Assembly (NCBI RefSeq): GCF_905475465.1
Contig: NC_062259.1
Span: 13,526,501-13,590,500, forward strand
Length of the DNA: 64,000 nucleotides
Reading direction: 5' to 3'
From: Pieris napi
Taxonomy: Eukaryota > Arthropoda > Insecta > Lepidoptera > Pieridae
In this document: positions 37,412-51,800 of the stretch, in pieces
Layout: each line of letters begins with the position of its first letter
How positions within the stretch are numbered: position 1 is the first letter of the stretch
The notes under the pieces: generated by a model
What the model saw: the letters and a program-made list of their open reading frames with translations, nothing else
Told to the model about the DNA's origin: nothing
Databases searched by the model: none
Translations under genes and position numbers: made by a program

Positions 37412-39818
37412 CTTTCCGAAGACTGCGACTTGCAAATCTAAATCCACCACTTCAATGCTTTTACCGCTTCCTGTCGCGTTTTCCAGAATTTTGATTTAGT
37501 CATTAAGTATAAAAGAAAACAGATACATTCAATCGAAACATATTTATTCCGAATACCAACCGTTTCACAAATGAAAATCTTCACAATTCAAATAAATAAA
37601 AATTGTACATACGTAGATAGTTAGTATGAGTAGTACCGGTACCCAATAGCTGGTCCTTTCATCGCTCAACCAATAAGTATCGCAATACAGCGAGAAAATG
37701 CTGCCAGCGTTAAAAGTACACTGCCACAGGAACCAACCTTTTTACATTTGTTTTAATTTTTAATTTTTTTATTATTATTATTATTACTATGGTGGTTAAG
37801 AAAATTGTAAATACTTTATATTTGTGTGTTGGTAATAAATATTATAAATTGTTAAAATGTATATTAAAGTTTTTGCCATTTAAGAGAGTCACTTCCAAAC
37901 TGATGATAATCCAAGAAATAATTATTTAATAAGATCTGTTTGAGTCCACAGTCCGTTGAGAAATTTACGTGAAGGTTCCGCTGGCACAAGCCATCCGACT
38001 CTAGAAGCTTAGGAGTTCATAATAATCCCATAAAATAGCCTTATATCGCTAAAACCTCTACTTAGGTTACTTTTACATATTAGTATATACAATTTAAGTT
38101 AGGTTTTGTGTTAAGACCAATTAAGTGAATGCTAAACGTGTAAGGTTAATAAGAAGATTTCACCACGTATTTACAGATAGCTAAATTAAAATAAACAACG
38201 CAATTTTATTAAAACGTTTATTCCGTAAAAAGATAATACATTTATAACTTAATTATAAACAATATCAATACTTAGAAGTTGAATGCGTAAAAAAAATTAT
38301 TTCGACAAGAGTGCAAAAATATGTGTAACATTTCTAATCTGAATCAGCAATACACGGCACTAAGTGATATTATAAAATTGAAGAAACTATTGACATATTA
38401 CAGTTAAAGAACAAGAATCATCTATTCTAAGCTGCAATGGTTACTGTTACTTCTAGCTCAAATTTGTGAAACTCCGTATGTATTCTAATAAACTGTACCG
38501 TCTAGAAATACAGATATTAATGCTTATACCAAAACTCGGAATATGAAATATTTTTCTTATAAAATGTACATGATACAATGCCAAAACATGTCCATAACTG
38601 ATATGAAATTTAATAAAATACAGTGATAGACTGCAAGCAGAATAAAAGCGACTTCAGTAATAAAGTACATTTAGCTTGGCTAAGCTATTTTTAGCTACAC
38701 ATAATAAATAACTACTTTACTATCTAAAACAAATATTTATTCATATATTTACACTTTACTCCGTTGAGTATATTGAAATAATATTATTGTATTTCGATTC
38801 AAAATATAGGTTTTTTAATCTTCGAGCTACTACAATAAAATTACATTGTCTAAATGTTAATATATGAATAAACAATACTATATCTTAAGTTCTAGAAGGT
38901 ACTTAAGTACTAACATCAAAAATCGACTGTTGAGAGAAACATAACGAGAGTTCTTTTCATTCTTCATAAGATAATCTTCGTTTTTACGCCTTTATATAAA
39001 TAAAGCAGTACTTAGACTTTATATATCGGACTTTAGGAAGTATCTTAAAAGTAGAAGTTGATTTAACCTTTGTAATTTTTTATTCAATGATTTTCTTATG
39101 ATGAAAGTGATATTTGTACTTGTTATAATACAAGCCTAAAGTTGAGACCCGTTCAATTTCCATCGTCAGTCTAAAATCTCACCAATTTCGTTTTAAAACC
39201 AACATCAAAATACAGTAAATATACTTATGAGTAACGCACTCTATTTGTGCAATGTGTATGTGTAGTGTGTGTGTAGAACTATTAATATATATATTACAAC
39301 TATAATCCGTACAGAATTATTTCCGTTTAATGTTTGGTTGATCCAATAACAATTGATTTTTATAATATTTGATTGAACTGTTATTATTGTTACATGCAAT
39401 TCGTACGCACGGTCAATATTATTTGTAATTTTGAATATTAAATGAAAACATTATAGGATTATATGCCATATTAAACATTATAAGTACATAATATATAAAT
39501 ATCTGTTGTCGTTAATCGAAGAATAACATTGAGTCTGAATATAAAAAATAATATGTTTTTTCAACATATGATACTACTGATATGTTTTAAACAAGTTATA
39601 ATGGTGTTTAAAATGAAGGGCTATCAAACAGTTTCATCATTGACGAAACATTGCTTTGTCAGGTAACGACAAAATATATTTCATAAATAGTAATTGTTGT
39701 CCTCGATTAATGGTGATGGAGAAGAGTTTTAGGGATAAAAGTTAATAATAGTTAAGTTCGTTTTGTTTCAAGACAGCTCTTGAATATGTTTAAGATCCCT
39801 CCATTAGTAAGCCGCTAT
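37412..39818. other. Spacer between the secreted gene and the M13 peptidase gene
   Basis: It should hold the secreted gene's promoter (right of 37411) and the 3' UTR of the peptidase (left of 39819). No coding exon was recognised. Candidate AATAAA complements occur at 38217-38222 and elsewhere, none decisive. One LINE tail lies at 37668-37790. Confidence 0.45.
37668..37790 (+). mobile_element. LINE 3'-end fragment
   Basis: The block ataagtatcgcaatacagcg, then aaatgctgccagcgtt and ctgccacaggaacc, ending in an ATT microsatellite, is shared with 58830-58923 in reverse. In frame it resembles the IAxQRGNAAS C-terminus of an insect LINE. Confidence 0.55.
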
Positions 39819-42800
39819 CTACCAGACTTTGCATTTGTTCTGTGGGTTCATCGGAGAGCCTGGTGGGCAGTTGAAGTCCTTGGCGAATTCGTCCATGTTG
39901 GCCAAGGGTCCGATTACTCGGAAGCGGCCGGGTGCATGGAAGCCAGTCGTTATGCGCATCTTAATGGCTTCATTCCGGTAGACCGAGCACCAGGTGTTTG
40001 CCGCGCTTAACCAGAACATCTAGAAAGCATGATATAAATATTTATACCCACGATATAGATATATAACTTTTAACTGCTGCTTTTCAAGATACTGCTACCT
40101 CGTAGTGGTATATAAATATGCTTCCATATTTAAACAACACTATCTTTAAATATTATCGAGATTATCTTTATAAATAATATTTTATGATATACAATTAATT
40201 ACTATTGATTAATATTATATACTATTACACATTTCTTCATAATAAAGCTCAAAATTGTAGTGTGAAATACGATTGAAATAAAAAATAAAATCGCATTGGA
40301 AAAATAAAATTGGACTAATAGCTGTTTCTAGTTAAAATAAAAGAAAACAAACCTGTCGTGGGGAGTACTTTTCGAGTCCAGGCAACCGACTCTCTTCACC
40401 GTGACGTTGGGTCCAGGCCTCATACGCGTAGTACGCCTCTTTGATGCCACCGTTGTCGGCAATGTTCTCACCTTGAGTGTTAACGCCATTTAACTGTAAT
40501 TACAAAACAAAGAAACACTTAACACTATTTATTAGTGGTCAAAAAACTTCAATCTCATCAAAGTCTTAAAATAATATTTTACAAACCAAACATCATCACC
40601 TAGTCTCTATTTAAACGAGATTATTTACCTTCATGTTGACTTCCTTGACTGTGTAGTTAGAGTATTGGTCGATGATGCACTTGGCTTTCTCCAAGTACTT
40701 CTGCTTGGTAATCTCCTGCCACCAGTCTACCAAGTTGCCAATCTTATCGAATTGTCGCCCCTATATGAGAATAAGTAATTAGAATCAAAACCTAATTAAA
40801 TGTTTCATGCTTGTTAAGTGATAACTACTTAATTTTCTTAATAAATAGCAAGTTTGTTATTTATTGTCAATCTGAAAATATATAGTCACAAACCTGGTCA
40901 TCAAATCCATGAGTGATTTCATGTCCAATAACAAAGCCAATAGCTCCGTAGTTCATAAAAGCTGGACGCTTCGCCGAGAAGAAATTGCCTTGAAGGATAC
41001 CAGCCGGAAATTCTGTACAAATAACACTTCATTAGCTTTTTTACCAAGGACATTATGTAAGGTCAATCTTCTTAAAAACGTTGAAATCACTCGACTTTGG
41101 TTGGTTTGCCTTTTTATCATCATGGCGTTTCTTTCCATATAATGAATTTACCTAGCCGGCTAGTATGATAAACTATTTTTGAATTATATGTCATAATATA
41201 ACTTACGAATGCTGTTCTCGATGGATGAGTAGAAGGCATTGACGATGGCGGGACGTCCATGGGTGACCCAGTCGGTTTTATTCACGGGTTCACGAAGCTT
41301 GCCAAAGAGATATTCAGTTCCAAAGAGAGTCAGATTTAATACGGATTCCATCAATTTATCTGAAGACATGTCCAACTGGAATAAAATTAATAATTTTAGC
41401 GCCTGCCATATATTGGAGGAATATTTTCTACCACGTCACGTACTCTAAGACAAAAAAGTTTTTTTTATATATTTTACCTTTCCAAAGGCTTTGTTCTTTA
41501 TTTTGAAGTCCCGTTATTGTCCTAATAGGTTCGACACACGCCTTTGTTATAATTTTTTTGTAGAATATTTTTTTTATTTATTTTTAAAGACAATTCTCAC
41601 CAATTGACCTAGTTCCATGCTAAGCTATATATATAGCATATTTAAACACCCAAGACCTAAGCACAACACCAAATGCTCATCACATCGATGTTCATCTCAG
41701 CCGGGGATCGAACCCGGGACCCACGGCTTCGCAGTCAGGGGTACTAACCACTAGAAATATGTAAATTACTTACGCCTGAATAGAACTCTGTTAGTTTTTC
41801 ATCATCCAGAAGTTCGTTAGGGTACGCGATATGTGACGCCATGGCTTGTGCTTTATCCAGCGCAGCTTGACGAGTCATGCTATCCATCCAATCCACCTCT
41901 GACAGCGTTTTGCTGAACTGTTGTCTATAATATAAGGTAGTGGTTTGAGCATACACGATGCAACAATCTTGTACTACAAATTGTAAAAGATAAAAGCCAA
42001 TTCGTCGTCGCAAATAAGTTGGTTCGCCTACACATACAAATGTATGCCAAGTAGGGACGCAGATAAGTCTCAAAGAATAATAATAAGCACTATCAGAAAA
42101 TCTAGAAACTACATCTCAGTCAGATTTCCATCGCAAGTAAGGGCTTGATCAGTAACTTTACGTTTTCATCTTCCTAAGAGATAGTCAAGACACAAATAAG
42201 AATAGTTCTTACCTAATATCATCAACCATTTCCAAAGCTTTGAATTTAGATTTCTCGTTAAAGTACTTCCTAATGTAAAGTGCACCGACTGCAATCGACA
42301 TACTGAAAAAAATTAAAATTAATTAAACATACTTATATCATATTTGGCATCTGTTTGCTGCTTGAAAAATGCATATTAAAAGGCAAAATATTTTATTACG
42401 AACCTAGCACTGGTTGTATCAGCACACTCCTTCCATCGGCTCTCGCGTTCAGTTTTACCAGAAAGTGCAGTCACATAAGCTAACTGCCTCCGACGAAGCT
42501 CTTCAGTTAGATAAGACACAGACGCGCCAGCAACTCGCCACATGACATAATTCGCCTGCACGCGTTTAGGAGTCTTTTCTAGCAAAATCTGAAGACAAGT
42601 ATGTCTACGTTAAACATGTTCCTTTTGTTAGCATCAAAAAATATACTAGTTGCTTTTAAGTAGTATGTAGTACATTTCGTCAATACTGTAATATAAGTTA
42701 TTGAGTTTGATTACTAGTGAAACAGCAAGCAACATCTTGAGGATATATAAACGTTCAGATAATTAAAAAAAATATTCAGGTGTTAACGATTAATTGGAGC

Positions 42801-45800
42801 CCAACTGGCACCAGTGAAGGAAATTCAGGAAAACAAACATGATCTCCATATATGAAAAGCGCGACTGAAGAAGATTCTGGTTTATTTAACTTAAGGATGA
42901 TGTGATTCATGGAATATATAATATAGATATGGATTTAATGTTTTCAGAGTTAATAGTTCAACTTCAATTGTTTTTAGCGAAATGAATAAATTATTCCTAC
43001 TTCATACTAAACGCAAGTTAATTAATAAAATGGAAACTTACCTCCAGATCTGTAATGTACTTTGGAACGTTGACGATAGCAATTTCATCTAGGCTAACTT
43101 CAACGTGTGGAGCGAGGAGTTTGTTTACATACGTAAGCCAGGGGATTCTGTATAATTAATATAAAAACATATAGTAAAAATTAAAACGATATAATATAAT
43201 ATAAATAAAAAGTCACTGAGGTACGAAGTTCGTAAAAATCTAAAAAAAATGTCAATTATAGTAACGGGTAAAAAATTTTAATTGATAAAATTTATATAAA
43301 TATGACTAAACTTACTTGGGGAATTTCTCTTGTAATTCAGCAATTGTCATTGGGTTATATAGACTCGTAGCATTACGACGTTTCTCCAAAGGCAAGGAAA
43401 TCTGCCAAGGAATGCGTTTAGAAATATTAATTATGTTTACATTAAAATTAATTTTGTTTTACTGTGTACACCTAAGACTGTATATTATTATCAATATGAT
43501 GATATATTATTATGAATATATAATTTATGTGCAGTTCGAATTATATAACGAAAGCTTATTAGTTATTAATATTGTTTAATCCCGATAGACATTCAAATAC
43601 GAGTCACGAATAATTTCGATGTTAATGATTTATTAAGAGAATATATTTCCCTTTTCCCCATTGATATCCTTCAATACCTTGCGGAATAGTTCTGCTCTTT
43701 GTGGTCAGGATATTCAGGAGACAATTCAACATATGTAATGAAATACCACTTAAGTAATTTCGAGGCACAGCTGGTATGACTAACAGCAAAATTAAAGAAT
43801 CGTTGAGTTTCAATGAATAACCCAGATCTCTAAATACGACTTGTAGTAATTATATATATTTATAATCTTCTATCCGAAAGAAGTTCACGCCTCACATTCG
43901 TGACTTTGTGAAAGAGTCACCTTTTTTGTTTAAAAAATAATTCTTATTCTAAGTCAATGGTTCGATTTAGAATAAAGTACGTGACTTTTGGACGTCTCCT
44001 ACGGGTTTTTCATTTCAATAATATTTTTAAACAGTTTGAAGTTATTTAAACAAAGAACAAACGATTTTGTGAACAAAACAATGTTGCTAGTGATGTTATG
44101 CTGTGATTTTTGTATGCACATATTTTTATTACCTGTGCTAGAAATAACTAAAGATTATCTGTAGGTAGGTTAGTTGATATTTTAGGAGCGTTTTTAATAA
44201 TACTCATTTTAGAAACTTACGTTAGCCAAGTTAATTTCGAACTGTAGGGAATCCTTTAATTCCACCTCGGCCCTAGCTCTATCGGCCCCAAGTAGTGTCG
44301 CAATATCCACCATATACTCGTAGTAGGCCTGGACTAGCTTGTCCTTGAAGCCACGGTTCAAGTACTCCCGACTGAGACCTAGAGATGCTTGGTCCAACTG
44401 AAAATTTAAATAAGAAAAGCTTCAATCAGCTGTATAGGATAAGATGAAATGTTTATTAAATACAAATAATATAGATAATGGTGCAGACGCTATAATGTAA
44501 TAAGCTACATGTCAGGTTACTGTCATCTCTGGAAAAAAATATTATATTGTATGCGTAGTTGATATGAGAGACTCATACTCGTTAAAATTCACGAAGGGTA
44601 AGTAATCCACAACAGTAAGTAAACAAAAACAGCCGTACCTAAGACATTATTACTTTATTCTCCACGGATAAGAAATTTCATTAAAGTTTAACAAGACACG
44701 GGCAGCTCTTATAATTTATTCTAAACAACGGCGCAGATACTTCTTGCATATTCAAAGTCATACCGTAATGCTTATCTATATCTGTTTTTGTCTTTTATAG
44801 AAAAGTCTATTCACGTGTTTGATTAATGTCTACAATATTTATACTCTTATTTTAATATTAGGAGTCAAACACCATCTGAAATCTCGTCGTCATTAAGGCT
44901 TATGCGTTTGTTTCACTCCCTTCAATGGTCTTGAACGGAATAAAATTGTTTCATCAGGCTATAGCATAGGATTGGTCCTAAATAATTGGTTATTTAAACG
45001 CATTAAAATCAGCCACTGAACTAGATTTTGTACCATTTTATAAACGAAAATGGAGTAGTCTGTTTTGGCTCAGCTATCAATTTAATTAGTTCAACAATAT
45101 ATATATATTATAAATGTTGTACTAATAAACGATGAAAAAATAAATAAGTCTGAAATAAATATGTCAATGTTATATTCACTAGCTGTTATTCGTACAGTAA
45201 CTAAGTAACGGTGGCATCTATGTAATACTAAGTCAAAAATATTTTTAAGAATTAGTCACTTACATCAATTATCCTGTTAGTAGAGTTCTTAACATCCACA
45301 CTGATAGAGAAGTCCAGGAAGTAGTCTACAGAGTATCCAGCGTGTCTGAAGCGGTAAACGGATTCCTCCCACGAGAACGATCTCTCATCCCAATTTTCTC
45401 CGTCTAGCACGGGCCAGCCCCCAAGACGCCGAAGCATGTCAGTGAGCGGTTGAATGCCACGCGCTTCGATAGCAGCTGAAAAAGTACAGATAGTAATTGT
45501 GGGAAGGGTTAGCTAGAGTAGAAACTTGGTGCCATTTTCCCTTTTCTAAATAACCCTTAACGTAACACATATTGTCGGTTATCAGTATAATACGTGTAAT
45601 GCATATTATAACATCGCTGTTGTGCAAATACGGAAGTTTGCTTTCACTTGTAATATAACTATTATGCTGTGACCGCGTATCGGTTTACACAAAACCAATT
45701 ACAGAAATATTTTGACATTAGACATGCGTGTGAAAATAATTTTGGCCAAATATCAACCAATTTGTTTGGCAATTTGAAAATCGAAAATGCCTGTTTCTTG

Positions 45801-48800
45801 GAATTTTTATTTGATAAAACTACCTGTAGCATTATGATTTTATTATTTTATGCTTTTTTCAATATCTTAATGATTTTATTAAGTTGCATTCTGTGCGTGA
45901 CATACACCGTCAGTTATTGAACATGTGATAAATGTGCACGTACGAATTGTGTATTATCAATTCGACTATAGGGTTTGACAGTCGTGCGTCTAGTCATGAG
46001 ATCAAAAATTCTTATATTTGGTACGGCTGTATAATTAATCATTATTTTAAGAAAAATAGTGGTAATAAATAATTTTAATAAGCTTATAACATAGTAGCAT
46101 ATAATTTGACATCTAATCATGTTAAATTAAGTCCTAAAGATTAGATAATTGTTAAATACAATTGGTCTACATATTACAGACAATACATTATTGTTTTACA
46201 AAAGATAATTTCTTAATGACTGACAGCATCAATCTAATGTTCCAACAACATCAGATATGGCCGTTTTGTAATAATTACTACGCTAATGGAAACTCAGATT
46301 CTCATGTAATTTACAATTAAGTTAATTAACAATTGAAAAAATGAAATCCCGTCAACATGTTTTAACTACTTTTAAAATAATGAAATTTCGAATAAATTAA
46401 GAAAAAAATTGAAGCACTCATATCAAAATTCACGGCGCTTGTCTTTTGGTGTGCTGTTGTGAATTGCAACTTTTAGCAAATTGGTAAGTTATTCACGTGC
46501 GCTATAAGATCATGACAAAATACTCACTACGATTCATGCAAGCCTGGTACAACGTCTTCGCCAGAACGAAGGGGCGGGGTTCATCAGCAACAATTGGGGC
46601 ATCTAGAAGTGACCGGATCTGTTCCTGTAGCTGATCCGTAATTATTGAGAAGGTGTTCACTGAGGTTTTGTCGTCCGGTATACGAGTGTTCTTCACGAAG
46701 GAGCCACAGGCGAAGTCATAGAAATCGTCGCACGGTTCAGCCGATTCGTCCATGTTTTGTAACAGTTTTGATGCTGTAATATTTAACATTCCAGATACGT
46801 TTACTTCTAAACCCAAAAAGCTAATATTCACCTACATCAGTGGGCAAAATCGTATGAATAAAGTTTGATGATGTTTCATGAAATATCATACTACTCCAAT
46901 ATTTTCCAAGTAGGTACTGAATATATCTTAAATAATGAGATTATCTTAGGCAACTGTCTGAACGGTTTTAAACTTAATAAATAAAGCACCCATAAAATGT
47001 GCCTGCATTTCTCGTTCCATAATTCACTTTAAATTTCCAGTTATCGGGATTTGGCCTAATTTGCGACCTAGTTTACTTAGGAAGAACGGCATGATTTTCC
47101 AACGTTATTATTTCTCCTATTGCTTTCTGAGAAACCTCGCATTAACATCATAAATCTAATAAGGTTTTTTCGTATCGATCGTTTTCTTCGAGTACAAGGT
47201 CCCGAAAAGAATAGAACTATGGTAATACACCATGTGAGTTACCTACTTAACGGAGAAATTGGCCGCTTGTGTTATCATAACCACACTTTAAAAGCTTTAT
47301 AAAAAAATAAATTAAGATATAAGAAAAATCTAGAAGGACCAAGACTACCTAACACTTTCATATTAAGATAGAATTGCATAGATTCAGTTTTTGTAACGTA
47401 TAATTTCTGTCGCAATATCAACGTAAGTAACGACCCATTGTTTCAATGTGAATATTTGTATAATCTTCATCTTGGCAGATATTAAATAATACCTACGTCA
47501 CGTAATTGCAGCTTTGTAAAATGAAAAACCGATGTGTGAATTCTCCATGCGGTCGTAAAGTTATACAATTACCCTGAAATTATGTCCTTTTGTTTTTAAT
47601 AATGAATGAAACGATAGTGACACTGTAATAATATAGAAAAAGATTGTTTTTTCTTTTGAATTGTCAGTCATCCATCTAATAAACTCACCAGTATGAATGC
47701 AGTCAGCATCTTTGCAGACTTTAGGCTCGTCGCTCTTAGCAATGACTGCTGGAGGGAATTTCTCTGGCAAACGGAGCTCGCTGGTTTGAGGAACATCTGG
47801 AACAAGGTAAAATAACGATGACAACTACAAAAAGTCTATTGTTACATAAGCTATATTATCCGTTCATTTCTGAAGCTGCTGCTCCTGTTTTGACTATTGT
47901 ATACAAACTACGATCGCAAACGTAACGTAACGCACGTATAGTATTCGGTATATGGCCGCAAATTTAGACGATGATAACAGTAGGTGAACAGATTTCTGCC
48001 CCTTCCTTACGATAACCGCCACCGAATGACCAAGTGTTACTTGCACAAATAAAAATAATATCAACTGGAACACGCGACCATGATGGAAAGTAGCATAATT
48101 GCTGACTAGACCAAGACTGTTCATGTTAAAGAACAACAACAAGACATAAAAATATGCAGGTGTTTAGAATTTCCCAAAAATTTAAAGATGGTAATAGCGT
48201 TAATCTATCCTTTATAAAGCACCTCTTTGTGAATATACAAGCACGGTGCAATAAACTCTCTTATATGTAGATCTTTTCCGACAGTGCATATTTTAATAGT
48301 AATGAAGATTTTGATATAAATGTTAAACGGATAGTGGGTCTTTGGGTGCTTTTCAATAAAGCTAAAAGTATTTTGTATGTTAATTCTATTTTTGAATGTC
48401 AAATACTCTATGCAGTATCAATAATTGTCTATAAGTCTTGTTACTGACATTAATACTGCCAGTATTAGAAATTAATTTAAAATACTTTTGAATAATTATC
48501 TTATTTAGCGTAAATGTCTAAATTCTGTCCACTATAGATATGTTAAAAGAGCATTATAAGGTAGAGAAGAAAATACTTGTATATTTTAATTGTCTCAATT
48601 GTGTAGTGGTTAACAAGTTCGACTACAGGTAACTTTACAAAATGAGTTGCTTTTCTGATTAACACGGTGAGGCTTTACTGGAACTGCTTATCAAAAGCGA
48701 TTCTATTACTCTTGTATAGAAAATAATTATTACTGGACGGTAATTTTCAGACCATAATTTGCATACGAATCCAATGTAATTACAGAATACACAATAACCG

Positions 48801-51800
48801 ATCACATTAACTTCGTTACATTTAAATGATCCATAATTTCAGGGTTGTCTGTGTTTATAAATAATAATGCTATTAAAAAAAAGAAATTTGGTGTTTTCAT
48901 CAGACCAACTTGGATTAAGTAAAAAATTAGCTGTTGGTTTTTAAAGTGTACTAAATACGAATACTTGTAATTTTATAAAAGCACTGACGAGAATTATAAC
49001 TGTCGGTTCAATAGTAATATTATGTAAAACTTATTATATTTGAATATGAATATATTTATTATTTTTTTATTATTTTTTCTTGAACACGAATATTTGTTTA
49101 TAGTTACTTCAAATTCAAACTCAAAATATCTTTATTCATATGGGCAAACAAGTACACTTATGAATCGTCAAAAGAAGCCAAATCAATTGTAAATTTACAT
49201 TTACTACCAGTTATTTACTTATTTTACGTTATATTACTACCAGTACGTAGAGCGGCTACGCCCTTGACTTGCGAAGTAAGAAGAACTGGCAAGAAACTTT
49301 CCGCCACTCTTTTTAATCGCAAAGTATTGTCATACAAATTGTTTGAACTGGAGCAAATCAATTCCAAGGATTAGGATCATTTAAGTATTCCTCAAATTTA
49401 TAAAACGCTTTATTGATTAATTTACGTTTAACGAGGGCTTTGAATTTATTTAGCGATAATTCCTAATTTCGCTTGGCAGTTTATTGTAAAAACGAATAAA
49501 ATTTCCATATAAAGAGTGGTTTATCTTTTGGAGCCTGGTTGGTCGTACATTCAAATTAGTTCTATTTCGCGTATTATACTGGTCACCATTTGTTTTAAAA
49601 TCGTTTATATTTTTTTGTATATACAACAAGGCTTCAAGAATGTATTGACCAGATAGTGTCATAATATTTAATTCCTTAAACTTATTCCGTACCGACTACC
49701 TCGGAGAAACACAACAAATACCCCGAACAGCCCGCTTCTGCAGCACAAATATGGATTGAACCTCTGCAGCAGCACCCCACAGTAGAATACCGTAGGACAT
49801 AACGCTGTGAAAGTAGTTATGATACACAATTTTAGCCGTGTCCTTATCAGTAAACTGTCGGATTTTCTTTTCTGCATATGCCGCAGAGGTCAGGCTATTC
49901 GAAAGAGTCTCTATGCGTGGGCCCCACTGGATTTTGTTTTATTCTCATATCCGCTGAGACAATATCAGCAGTAAGTTATTAACATTAAACCAGTTAACTA
50001 TACATATTACAAAGGCCTTTGACAGGTTACAAAAGACGCCGACTCCATCATATGATTCTTCCCAGGCGTTAAATATGTCCGAAATCAACTTCACACCGGC
50101 ATCGATTGTGGAGCGACCCTTAGTAAAACCATACTGTTTATTATGTAAGAGTTCATTTTTATTAAAATGTAAAGAAAGGTGGTCTAGCATTATTTAAAAA
50201 CTAGGCTCACGGGGAGCACTGAATCAGGCACTGAAACAACTTACCAAAAGTAAAAACAATTTCGCTATTAAATGCATTTAGTTCATTAGATCCTTTTGTT
50301 CTTATAATATTTGTGTGCCATAATTTCTAATGGTGTATAATTAATATAATTTTCTTGAAGGTAAGGTAGGGTAATCACTAATCAGTCTTGAAAACCATTA
50401 TAGTTGTCACATATCAAACCTTAAAACTCAGCGATAATGCGAATATGTTATGCCACTAGACTTAACTATGTCACTGTTTAACGTATGTTTCTTTTTTACA
50501 TAAATTAAAAGTAGAACTTAATATAATAAAAATAAAATATTGCTAAGGGTGGCCATATTCCTAATGAGCGATGTCTTCTTAATACGAGTTAGCTTAGTAC
50601 GATATTCATTAGCAAATTTTACATAATATTTTAATATATTACATACATAGGAGCGAAAATATTGATCAATAACTGAGTAATAAAGGTAAGACGAAGGTGT
50701 AATTATAGAAATTATATCAACGAAATACAATCAAGTGAGTAGGATTGATATCAAATCATTTTGGTTAGATTATGACTATCAGTTTAGTGTATCATTCAAG
50801 TTACCCATATCTCCGAGGTGAATAAGATGTTTGATGATTTGGTTAGCGTCTCTATATTGTTCAGTTAATGTTTGCTAAGACAAGTGATCCAATTACAAGC
50901 AGATGTACAATATACAATATAGAATAGAATAAATGTCTCTGTCACTTAGTGGGTAACAGTACAGCAGAGATTTGATTGTGAACAATCGGTTTGCTTCATA
51001 TATTTATATGTCGTATCGTAATGTCTGGCTCAAACACAACTCAGTGGTCGACATTGACCCCAAATATTTTAAACTTATTACAAACATCCTACTTGTGATT
51101 CAGCCCTTTACAAAATCTACAAATATGGAAACAGACAGGGACGCGCACACATAGTTCATCTTATTTTCTTTTTCCCGAAAATTATACTCATACGACTATA
51201 TCATACCTAGTACAGCCACGCCAACCAACTAAAAAGCTTTTCCAAAATTATATAAAACATGAAAATTTAATATTTTTCTAGGCTTGAAAAATAAAATTAA
51301 GTCGGTGTATAGATAGTTAAATATATTTCAAAATGGTACATAAATTAATAATTGTATAATTAAATAGGTGTAGGACGATACATAAAATATTCCTAAAACA
51401 TTCAGAAGCGCTTCAATGCGTACGGTTTGGCTTGGCTTCAGATTGCATCTCTTTCTTAGATGATATTCATTGGATCCTTCGGACACACACCCTAAGAGTC
51501 GCATGCTCTAACCACTATGTACCGAAATAAACTACAGTAGCTAAGTTAGAGAGCAAAGACCTAAACAAAGTAATTATGTCCACACTTAAATAAGAAAGAG
51601 AACTTTCATAACAACTTATTCCTCAATTCGTGAGTCGTAATAGTTGCAATTTATATTTAACAATGCGGGTTATGTTGCAACAAACAACAAATTAACGTTG
51701 CAAAGTACGTGCCTACAATATTGCATTTATAGCCGAAAGTCAGTGAATTGTCTATGTGTTCAGTCCTGCGTGACACAAGGTCGGCCTTTGTGTGACATTA

